Assembly (NCBI GenBank): GCA_002323775.1
Contig: DCPV01000234.1
Span: 1 to 6,805 of the forward strand
Source of the DNA: Firmicutes bacterium UBA1535
GTDB taxonomy: Bacteria > Bacillota > Clostridia > Tissierellales > Sedimentibacteraceae
Reading direction: 5' to 3'
DNA: 6,805 nucleotides
Of this stretch, positions 1 through 5,263 are shown piece by piece. Numbering within the stretch: position 1 is the first letter of the stretch; every line of letters begins with the position of its first letter. The position numbers and the translations under genes were made by a program. The notes below the pieces were generated by a model. That model did no database searches, was not told the DNA's origin, and saw only the letters and a list, made by a program, of their open reading frames with translations.

Positions 1-393
1 ATCTCTGAATTTAGAAGAAATTATTTTAGCCATATTGCTTACGATGCTTGGATTATTAAATAAATCAGTCATATATATAAACCCGCCTGGGATAATCCTA
101 TTTTTCTTCAAAAACTCCTTGCATAAACTATCCAATATTTTTTCTATTTCTTCATTGCCAATATAGGGAAAAAATATAGCTCCGCCAAGTGCTCCGGTAA
201 CAGTCTCTATCTTTCCATACGACATCTCCTCCACTAAATCTTTTACAATAACAATATCTTCACTTATAGTAGACTTAGCTGCATTGAATAGTCCGGAAAA
301 ATAATTATAAGAAAATAGCTTATTTGGCGTCTCTGAAAATATCTTCATAAGAGCTGCAACTCTTTGTATCCTTTTATATTTTTTAAAGTTCAT
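1..393 (-). CDS. purR: Purine operon repressor PurR, N-terminal part (cut by left edge)
   Basis: Reading left from the ATG at 393 gives 131 uninterrupted codons that run off the window, about half of a typical PurR (270-285 aa). Residues 1-75 match the winged helix-turn-helix domain, with AAKSTISEDI at 38-47 and TGALGG at 66-71. PGGFIYMTDL at 102-111 leads into the phosphoribosyltransferase-like domain, as in Bacillus PurR. In the family this second domain has lost enzyme activity and senses PRPP: PurR represses purine synthesis, salvage and transport genes by binding paired PurBoxes, and PRPP releases it. The start is supported by AAGGAG at 401-406, 7 nt upstream. It has its own promoter and a likely autoregulatory operator. 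It lies next to a nucleoside salvage operon that produces ribose 5-phosphate, the precursor of PRPP. Identity is secure from the N-terminal half; the C-terminal PRPP motif is not visible. Confidence 0.95.
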   Translation of the reverse strand, partial: MNFKKYKRIQRVAALMKIFSETPNKLFSYNYFSGLFNAAKSTISEDIVIVKDLVEEMSYGKIETVTGALGGAIFFPYIGNEEIEKILDSLCKEFLKKNRIIPGGFIYMTDLFNNPSIVSNMAKIISSKFRD

Positions 394-407
394 AGTAAAA
401 CTCCTTG

Positions 408-452
408 CTTTGCGAATAATATGCAATAATTATAACGCAATTATTCGTGTAT
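408..452. promoter_or_regulatory. Paired inverted PurBox-like sites, probable PurR operator (autoregulation)
   Basis: Two CGAATAAT elements face each other: 413-420 on the plus strand and 440-447 on the minus strand. Against the published Bacillus PurBox consensus AWWWCCGAACWWT, the 13-mers at 408-420 (plus) and 440-452 (minus) each match 10 of 13 positions, including the CGAA core. The gap between boxes is 19 nt, against the 16-17 nt usually reported for Bacillus. One box fills part of the -35/-10 spacer and the other sits just downstream of the predicted start, so bound PurR would block transcription. Binding is inferred, not shown. Confidence 0.65.
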
Positions 453-457
453 TGCAA
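429..457 (-). promoter_or_regulatory. purR: purR promoter (sigma-A type)
   Basis: On the minus strand, TTGCAA (452-457, 4/6 match to TTGACA) is separated by exactly 17 nt from a perfect TATAAT (429-434). The predicted transcript start is near 422. That leaves a leader of about 29 nt containing AAGGAG and the purR ATG. The promoter is bracketed by the two PurBox-like sites. Confidence 0.75.
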
Positions 458-472
458 GGAGTTTTTTATACA

Positions 473-491
473 TAGGAAAGAGACTTTCCTA
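473..491. repeat. Perfect 8-bp hairpin downstream of the DUF4397 gene
   Basis: TAGGAAAG (473-480) and CTTTCCTA (484-491) form a perfect stem with a 3-nt loop, 26 nt past the stop codon of the DUF4397 gene. No T-run follows on the minus strand, so it is not a classical intrinsic terminator. It may protect or end the upstream mRNA. An alternative pairing, 477-483 with 505-511 (AAAGAGA/TCTCTTT), would exclude this hairpin. Confidence 0.5.
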
Positions 492-517
492 GAGCGAACG
501 ACATTCTCTTTTTTATT

Positions 518-1201
518 CTAGCATAAATCAAGATAGTTCAATCCACTTAGCGTAACTATTAGCTTTGTTTCGCCGCCCTGTGATATTGAAAATAGTGAAT
601 AGTATGTTGCTCTTTGCAACTGAATTACTGGTGTAGATGCTATTATTTCTTGCGTTGCTGAGGATCTTATTTCAAATATTTCTTCGGTCGGAAATAGTAA
701 AACATTTGGAATAGTCTCACTAAATCCTATGTTTTTATATACTGCTGTTCCATCTGATAGGTACAAGTCTACCTTTCCATTTATTGGTGAAAAATTCGAA
801 TACGTTATAACAGCTTCTCTAAAAGGAGGTATATCTTGTTTCCTTTCTTTTCTTATATGCAAATAATCAATTGTTTCACCTGCTACAATTGCTGTATAGG
901 AAGAATTCTTGTTAACACTTACGGCTTGAGTTAGTAGTGGAGATTCAGTTTCCCCTGCTGCATAAATATCTATGTTGTATTCTTTTGGATATATTACCAT
1001 AAAATCAGTCATAATCCCTGTTTCTAAAGCACTGGCTACAATATTACCATCTATGTAAATGTCTATAGAAGAAACAGAGCTTGAATTTAAAAATCTTATG
1101 TAGGACTTTGCACATATACAGCCTTGATAGTTTGCGAGATTATTGAGATAATCATATATTCTTTCCTCGTTGGCACTTGATAAGTACTTAAAATCAATCA
1201 T
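518..1201 (-). CDS. Tandem DUF4397-domain protein of unknown function (227 aa)
   Basis: No function is known for this family. Residues about 33-115 fit the DUF4397 pattern: a strand opening YIRFLN, then SSIDIYIDG (44-52), a T-D-F turn, YNIDIYAAGE (75-84) and SYTAIVAG (101-108). A second, more divergent copy occupies about 129-210, with the equivalent VDLYLSDG at 144-151. Both copies look all-beta. There is no signal peptide, membrane helix or sortase motif, so the protein appears cytoplasmic or is released by an unrecognised route, unlike many secreted family members. An upstream in-frame GTG (1208-1210) is rejected as start because AAAGGGG (1210-1216) sits 8 nt before the ATG at 1201 and would overlap the GTG. 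The gene lies between a ribokinase terminator and purR, and its promoter, RBS and terminator overlap. A role in purine metabolism would be guilt by location only. Confidence 0.85.
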   Translation of the reverse strand: MIDFKYLSSANEERIYDYLNNLANYQGCICAKSYIRFLNSSSVSSIDIYIDGNIVASALETGIMTDFMVIYPKEYNIDIYAAGETESPLLTQAVSVNKNSSYTAIVAGETIDYLHIRKERKQDIPPFREAVITYSNFSPINGKVDLYLSDGTAVYKNIGFSETIPNVLLFPTEEIFEIRSSATQEIIASTPVIQLQRATYYSLFSISQGGETKLIVTLSGLNYLDLC

Positions 1202-1249
1202 AAAAAACACCCCTTTATATTAATTATATGAATTTAATATAAAAGGGTG
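1202..1249 (-). terminator. Strong rho-independent terminator of the nucleoside salvage operon
   Basis: On the minus strand a 16-bp stem (1234-1249 with 1208-1223, one G-U wobble) has a 10-nt loop (1224-1233) and is followed directly by six Ts (1207-1202). It begins 15 nt after the ribokinase stop. The T-run abuts the ATG of the next gene (1201), and the downstream stem arm contains that gene's RBS. Confidence 0.85.
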
Positions 1250-1251
1250 AA
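1223..1251 (-). promoter_or_regulatory. Candidate promoter of the DUF4397 gene, inside the terminator
   Basis: TTCACC (1246-1251, 4/6 match to TTGACA) lies 17 nt upstream of a perfect TATAAT (1223-1228) on the minus strand. The predicted start is near 1216, giving a leader of about 15 nt that begins at the RBS AAAGGGG (1210-1216). The -35 overlaps the upstream arm of the terminator and the -10 overlaps its loop edge. AT-rich arms make chance matches possible, so this is a candidate only. Confidence 0.5.
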
Positions 1252-1264
1252 AGAGTGAAAAAAA

Positions 1265-2140
1265 TTACATTTCCTCAATATATGGCATGCCTGCTTGTGC
1301 TCCTAGCTTTGTTACTGATTTTGATGCCGCTTTATTTGCAAAATCAACAGCATCCTTTAAATTATAATCATTTACCATAGCTCTGGCAAATGCTCCGTTA
1401 AATGTGTCTCCAGCACCTGTTGTATCAACAACTTCTACCTTGTAGCTCGGAACTGTCACTATATCGCTTCCGTCAAAATACATAACTCCCTTTTCACCCA
1501 TTGTTATTATAAGCTTATTAGGGTATCTTCTCAGTATATCCTTGATGTCTGCATTTATATCCTCACCTAGAATTATTTTACATTCATGCTCATTTGGAGT
1601 TATATATGTTGCTCTTTCTATAAGCTCCTTGCTGAGCTTTACAGCAGGTGCAGGATTAAGTATTGTTTTAATATTATTTTCATGGCAATAATTTATTGCA
1701 TATTCAACTGTAGACATTGGTATCTCTAGTTGCAGCATTACTAAATCAGCCTCTAAAATTTCTTTTTTATACCTGTCAATTAATGCTTTATCAAGCTTGT
1801 AATTAGCTCCTGATACGACTATTATGCTATTGTCATTGTCTGCAACTATTATATTCGCTACCCCTGTAGGTGTATCTTGTATTTTAGTTATACAGGATGT
1901 ATTTACATTAAGGCTTTTGAAGTTATTTAGAGAAAATTCACCATTAGAATCATCGCCTACACAGCCAATCATGACTACATCAGCACCTAGCTTACTTGCC
2001 GCTACCGCCTGATTAGCACCTTTACCGCCTGCTACAGTTCTAAAATCCTCTCCTAGCACAGTTTCTCCTGCTTTTGGTCTAATATCAGAAATAAAAACTA
2101 AATCTACATTTATACTTCCAATAACAACTATTTTATTCAT
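1265..2140 (-). CDS. rbsK: Ribokinase (PfkB family)
   Basis: This cytoplasmic kinase phosphorylates D-ribose to D-ribose 5-phosphate with ATP. The 291 residues are slightly shorter than E. coli RbsK (309) but within the family range. The N-terminal GSINVDLV (8-15) carries the sugar-binding Asn and Asp. PfkB signature 1 is at GGKGANQA (38-45). NPAPA is at 162-166 and TPNEHE at 181-186. Signature 2, DTTGAGDTFNGAF (239-251), contains the predicted catalytic base D245 and the anion hole. The C-terminal region KAASKSVTKLGAQAGMP resembles the monovalent-cation and nucleotide-binding end of ribokinases. The ATG at 2140 is preceded by AGGAGG at 2152-2157, 11 nt away. It begins 31 nt after the nucleoside hydrolase, so the two are very probably co-transcribed. 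The hydrolase supplies free ribose, which argues for ribose rather than another sugar. Another PfkB sugar kinase is possible but less likely. Confidence 0.93.
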   Translation of the reverse strand: MNKIVVIGSINVDLVFISDIRPKAGETVLGEDFRTVAGGKGANQAVAASKLGADVVMIGCVGDDSNGEFSLNNFKSLNVNTSCITKIQDTPTGVANIIVADNDNSIIVVSGANYKLDKALIDRYKKEILEADLVMLQLEIPMSTVEYAINYCHENNIKTILNPAPAVKLSKELIERATYITPNEHECKIILGEDINADIKDILRRYPNKLIITMGEKGVMYFDGSDIVTVPSYKVEVVDTTGAGDTFNGAFARAMVNDYNLKDAVDFANKAASKSVTKLGAQAGMPYIEEM

Positions 2141-2171
2141 GGAAATTCAAGCCTCCTGTTAAAATTAATAA

Positions 2172-3116
2172 TTATATTCTTTTATCCATTTCGTATATCG
2201 CTTCTAGCAATAATTCTCTACACTTATCTGTATCTATACCCATCAAAATTTTCGGATATGTTTCGTCGTATTTTATCCATTCTCTATTGTCGCCTACAGT
2301 CATTCCTCTGTTAAGAGAATATGAGCAATCAATATCTACCGGCATATGTCTGTACGAATAAATTTCAGGATGCAATAAATACATTACAGCACATGCGTCA
2401 TGAATAGGAGTGAAGCTTCCATTCTTTACATGATCTCCTTTGAAATAAAAATCTAAAATTTGTCCACACATATTAGAAATTTTTCCATTGCTTTCAAGAA
2501 GTTCTTTTACATCATCTCTGTAAAGACCAGAATGATGTGTAACATCCAAGCCAGCCATAACTATTTTAACCTTAGAATCAAATACTATCTTTGCAGCTTC
2601 TGGGTCTGCCCATATATTAAATTCCGCAGTCGGAGTAGCATTTCCACCATGGATTGCTCCTCCCATCAGAACTATCTCATCAATCTTGTCCTTTGTTTCA
2701 GGATAAACCTTGAAAAGAAGTGCAATATTTGTAAGAGGTCCTATAGGAACTAATGTTATTTTCTCATTAGAAGCAAGTATAGTATTTTTTAAAAATTCTA
2801 CTGCATTTTCAGCTAATAGCTTATTTGTAGGCTCAGGAAGCTCATAATTTCCCATGCCTGTGCTTCCATGAACACCAACCGCTACTCTTTTTTCTCTTAA
2901 AAGTGGTGTATCTGCACCCTTTGCAACCTTTATATCCTTCTTTAAAAATGATACTAATTTCAATGCGTTATTTGTAACCTTTTCTATGCTTTGATTGCCT
3001 GTAACTGTTGTAATTCCTAGTATATTAAGTCTATCATCATTAGCAGCAGCATAAATTATAGCTATTGCATCATCAATCCCAGGATCACAGTCTATAATAA
3101 TATTTCTTTTGTTCAT
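2172..3116 (-). CDS. iunH: Ribonucleoside hydrolase (inosine/uridine-preferring family)
   Basis: The enzyme hydrolyses the N-glycosidic bond of ribonucleosides, giving free base and ribose. Numbered from the chosen start (314 aa, normal for the family), IIIDCDPGIDDA (6-17) carries the calcium-binding aspartates D11, D15 and D16. GNQ is at 40-42, VHGSTG at 82-87, GPLTN at 126-130 and VLMGGA at 149-154. EFNIWADPEA (165-174) and HDA (239-241) hold substrate and calcium ligands, with H239 matching the catalytic histidine of group I enzymes. An ATG at 3134 would add six residues, but it has no ribosome binding site of its own: the GGAGG at 3128-3132 lies within those codons and points to the ATG at 3116, 11 nt downstream. 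Exact base preference (iunH, rihA or rihB type) cannot be read from sequence. The neighbours supply nucleoside (NupOPQ) and consume ribose (RbsK). Confidence 0.93.
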   Translation of the reverse strand: MNKRNIIIDCDPGIDDAIAIIYAAANDDRLNILGITTVTGNQSIEKVTNNALKLVSFLKKDIKVAKGADTPLLREKRVAVGVHGSTGMGNYELPEPTNKLLAENAVEFLKNTILASNEKITLVPIGPLTNIALLFKVYPETKDKIDEIVLMGGAIHGGNATPTAEFNIWADPEAAKIVFDSKVKIVMAGLDVTHHSGLYRDDVKELLESNGKISNMCGQILDFYFKGDHVKNGSFTPIHDACAVMYLLHPEIYSYRHMPVDIDCSYSLNRGMTVGDNREWIKYDETYPKILMGIDTDKCRELLLEAIYEMDKRI

Positions 3117-3127
3117 TTTCTCATTTT

Positions 3128-3132
3128 CCTCC
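3128..3132 (-). promoter_or_regulatory. RBS that sets the nucleoside hydrolase start
   Basis: GGAGG on the minus strand, 11 nt before the ATG at 3116. It lies just after the alternative ATG at 3134, which has only AT-rich sequence upstream, so the shorter protein is preferred. Confidence 0.7.
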
Positions 3133-3162
3133 ATGAAAGTAATTTTTATTCGTTATATGAAT

Positions 3163-3190
3163 ATAATACAAGGAACGTATATAGATACAA
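3163..3190 (-). promoter_or_regulatory. Possible internal promoter before the nucleoside hydrolase
   Basis: TTGTAT (3185-3190) and TATTAT (3163-3168, 5/6 match to TATAAT) are separated by 16 nt on the minus strand. The -35 is poor (3/6) and lies in one arm of the inverted repeat at 3172-3219, where a regulator could compete with polymerase. It would allow hydrolase and kinase expression without the transporter. The region is AT-rich, so this is weak support. Confidence 0.3.
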
Positions 3191-3219
3191 ATTTAAACAG
3201 ATTGTATCTACATCGTCCC
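3172..3219 (-). repeat. Long imperfect hairpin between transporter and catabolic genes
   Basis: On the minus strand a perfect 9-bp stem (3202-3210 with 3182-3190, TAGATACAA/TTGTATCTA) surrounds an 11-nt loop. It extends through 3211-3213 with 3179-3181, one bulged base at 3178, and 3214-3219 with 3172-3177. The total is 18 pairs, including two G-U wobbles. What follows (TTGTATTATATT) is only a weak U-tract. It could be an attenuator, an mRNA processing or stabilising structure, or a protein-binding operator. Confidence 0.6.
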
Positions 3220-3245
3220 CTTTTTAATATCAAGACTATTTATAG

Positions 3246-3269
3246 AGCGAAATTTGTTTCGCTTTTTTT
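3246..3269 (+). terminator. Terminator-like hairpin oriented against the genes
   Basis: A perfect 7-bp stem, AGCGAAA (3246-3252) with TTTCGCT (3257-3263), has a 4-nt loop and is followed on the plus strand by a run of Ts to 3269. For the minus-strand transcript there is no U-run after the stem, so it should not end the operon. It adjoins the stop codon of nupQ. It may stop antisense transcription or simply mark the mRNA end of nupQ. Confidence 0.35.
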
Positions 3270-4194
3270 ACTTGCCACTCATCTTTTCTCTTTTTTTCAT
3301 CAATCTATAGCTATAAATTCCTAAGCCTATAATTGTTACAAGATAAGGCAGCATCTGAGCAATTTCTGATGGGAATTTTACAAGCTGTAATGAATTTGCA
3401 AATGCTTGGGCACTTCCGAATATCAAAGAAACTATAAAGCCTCCAATAGGAGTATTCGCCCCCATCGCACTCGCTGCAAGAGCTATGTATCCCCTACCAG
3501 CTGTCATATTGATTGTAAATCTTGTCATATATCCGCCTGATAAGAAGTATCCACCCATTGAAGCAAGTACACCACTTATAATCAAAGCTGTAAATTTAAT
3601 TTTTTTCGAGCTTATACCAACAGATTCAGCAGCGTCCTTATTTTCTCCGACAGCTCTTATTTTAAGACCAAGAGGAGTTTTATACATGAAAATGTGCATA
3701 ACTATAACGCTTATTAACGACAAGTATGTCAATATATTATTTTCAAATAAGGCCTTTCCTAAAAATGGTATATCCTTAAGAAAAGGAATTGCAAATTTTG
3801 GTATTTGAACACTTGCTATAGATGCTGAGTTTCCTCTGTCGCCTGAAAATGCAAGCATAAGAAGTACAGTTCCGCCTGCTGCGACAAGATTTATCGCTAT
3901 AGCGGCTATAATTTCATCCGTTTTGAGCTTTAATACAAAGAAAGCAAGTATAAATCCAATAAATCCACCAAGTATCATTGTTACTAAAAGTCCCATCCAA
4001 GCATTTTGGAATATTGAACTAAATATAACTCCAAACAAAGCACTAAACAGCATTATACCCTCTAATGCCATGTTTACAACACCAGATTTAGCTGCTACAG
4101 TTGCAGCCAATGTTGCAAAAAGAATAGGTGTTGTCATTCTTAAAATCGAAGCGAAAAATTCCGGTGATAAAATTGAGTTTAGTAATTCATTCAT
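3268..4194 (-). CDS. nupQ: Nucleoside ABC importer, second permease (NupQ-like)
   Basis: This is an integral membrane subunit of the BPD_transp_2 class (308 aa), forming the channel together with the upstream permease. It is strongly hydrophobic, with about eight to ten predicted helices. The early motif NMALEGIML (41-49) is typical of the second permease of BMP-type nucleoside importers. The cytoplasmic segment GLKIRAVGENKDAAESVG (176-193) is the conserved loop expected to contact the ATPase, and TAGRGYIALAA is at 231-241. The C-terminus is short and basic. The ATG at 4194 follows AAGGAGG (4204-4210) by 9 nt; this RBS lies inside the last codons of nupP. Only one base separates the nupP stop from this ATG, so translation is probably coupled. 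The symbol follows B. subtilis yufQ/nupQ; substrate preference among purine and pyrimidine nucleosides is not visible. Confidence 0.9.
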   Translation of the reverse strand: MNELLNSILSPEFFASILRMTTPILFATLAATVAAKSGVVNMALEGIMLFSALFGVIFSSIFQNAWMGLLVTMILGGFIGFILAFFVLKLKTDEIIAAIAINLVAAGGTVLLMLAFSGDRGNSASIASVQIPKFAIPFLKDIPFLGKALFENNILTYLSLISVIVMHIFMYKTPLGLKIRAVGENKDAAESVGISSKKIKFTALIISGVLASMGGYFLSGGYMTRFTINMTAGRGYIALAASAMGANTPIGGFIVSLIFGSAQAFANSLQLVKFPSEIAQMLPYLVTIIGLGIYSYRLMKKREKMSGK

Positions 4195-4195
4195 A

Positions 4196-5263
4196 CTATT
4201 TCGCCTCCTTTATATTTAAGCTGTTTTTAGCTTCTCTAGCGATAATTTTATGTCTATATTTGCTTAAGAATTGGTCTGCAACTATAAGAACTATTATTAC
4301 ACCCTGTATAATTGACACGATTTCAACCGGTACATCTGAAGCACTTGACATAAGGAACGCTCCAACTCTTAGATAAGCTAAGAAAAATGCTGAAAGTGGA
4401 ACATACAATGGATTTTTCTTTGAAAGAGTGCTTATGATTATAGCATCCCAACCATATCCGAGTAACGCTGTCCATGTAAATCTGTTGAACATCGGGCTTA
4501 GCATTTCAACTCCACCGCCCATACCTGCTATAAATCCACCAAGCAGCTGAGAAATTAAAACAACCTTTACTATACTAACTCCAGAGTATTTTGCAAATTT
4601 TTCATTTTCTCCTGTAAGTCTTAGCTCATAACCAATTTTAGTTTTATATAAAAACCAGTATCCAAAGGCTACAACCAATAAAGCTATAATAAGTCCAGTG
4701 TGTATTCTTGTTCCAGAAAACAAAACTGAAAGCTTAGAATTTCCTAATATTTCATAAGAGCCTGAACCCATTTTTGGGTCTCTTAAAAATTTCATCAAAA
4801 TAAAATTAGAAATATACAATACCAAATAGTTCATCATAAGTGACGAAACAAGCTCATTTGCAGTCGTTTTGACTTTCATCAGCGCAGGTATCAACGTAAT
4901 TACAGAGCCTGCTATACCTGCTAAAAGTATAGCAAACATTGGGTGAATTCCCTTAGGTAAAACGAAATTCAACGCTATAGCTGTTGCTACTAATCCTCCG
5001 ATATGAAACGCACCCTCACCGGCAAGATTTATCTGATTTGCAGTAAACATTATACATACGCCTACACCAGTAAACATAAGAGGTATCATTAATTCTATAA
5101 CATTACTAAAGTTTCTTGCCTTTTGTAAAGGTCCAAGAAGAAGTGTTGATATAGCTACACCCGGTTCTTTACTAACCACAAATATTATTAGAAATGATAT
5201 ACCAAGCGCTATTAAAATAGCGACGGTAGTTCTCATTACATTAAGTTTAGTTGTACTATTCAT
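4196..5263 (-). CDS. nupP: Nucleoside ABC importer, first permease (NupP-like)
   Basis: This is the first membrane subunit of the importer (355 aa from the chosen start), also BPD_transp_2 class. A short basic N-terminus precedes a hydrophobic helix at about 12-31, and further helices run to about 331. INLAGEGAFHIGG (78-90), TANELVSSLMMNYL (134-147) and the cytoplasmic loop GYELRLTGENEKFAKYSG (211-228) are characteristic of this subunit. The tail is charged and lysine-rich. The reading frame is open 18 codons further upstream to 5317, but the ATG at 5263 is chosen because GGAGGGA (5271-5277) lies 7 nt before it and the protein then begins as family members do. This start overlaps the stop of the ATPase gene by 8 nt (ATGAATAG), which suggests translational coupling. 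The symbol follows B. subtilis yufP/nupP. Confidence 0.9.
   Translation of the reverse strand: MNSTTKLNVMRTTVAILIALGISFLIIFVVSKEPGVAISTLLLGPLQKARNFSNVIELMIPLMFTGVGVCIMFTANQINLAGEGAFHIGGLVATAIALNFVLPKGIHPMFAILLAGIAGSVITLIPALMKVKTTANELVSSLMMNYLVLYISNFILMKFLRDPKMGSGSYEILGNSKLSVLFSGTRIHTGLIIALLVVAFGYWFLYKTKIGYELRLTGENEKFAKYSGVSIVKVVLISQLLGGFIAGMGGGVEMLSPMFNRFTWTALLGYGWDAIIISTLSKKNPLYVPLSAFFLAYLRVGAFLMSSASDVPVEIVSIIQGVIIVLIVADQFLSKYRHKIIAREAKNSLNIKEAK

Larger units (their letters stand above)
397..465. repeat. Large inverted repeat spanning purR promoter, operator and RBS
   Basis: A 12-nt perfect inverted repeat (397-408 with 454-465) encloses an 8-nt perfect one (413-420 with 440-447) and a 3-nt one (422-424 with 437-439), all centred near 430-431. 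The loop holds the palindrome ATAATTAT at 426-433. The purR RBS (AAGGAG, 401-406) is inside the left arm, and its exact complement lies in the right arm. In a transcript entering from upstream, the RBS would be paired. In a transcript starting near 422, the partner arm is absent. On the plus strand the right arm runs into six Ts (462-467), but no plus-strand gene is seen to use it. Confidence 0.85.

Noticed and set aside
490..502. A third PurBox-like element (CGAAC at 495-499)
   Set aside because: It has a perfect CGAAC core but only about 8 of 13 consensus matches, and no partner at suitable spacing and orientation.
394..517. Riboswitch, such as a purine aptamer, before purR
   Set aside because: The region is accounted for by a promoter, PurBox-like sites and simple inverted repeats. 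I see no three-way junction or conserved purine-aptamer core.
1824..2012. Plus-strand open frame of 62 codons inside the ribokinase gene
   Set aside because: It lies wholly within a well-supported gene on the other strand, with no RBS or recognisable domain. The same holds for the plus-strand frames at 2460-2753, 3485-3808, 3923-4219, 4128-4376, 5989-6207 and 6609-6791.
3144..3156. A PurBox-like CGAATAAAA on the minus strand upstream of the nucleoside hydrolase
   Set aside because: It resembles the purR boxes, but no inverted CGAA lies where a partner should be, and PurR operators are paired. AT-rich background makes single matches common.
3109..3324. Plus-strand 71-codon frame across the spacer between nupQ and the hydrolase
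   Set aside because: It spans the hairpins and the AT-rich leader, has no family resemblance or RBS, and its ends overlap coding sequence on the other strand.
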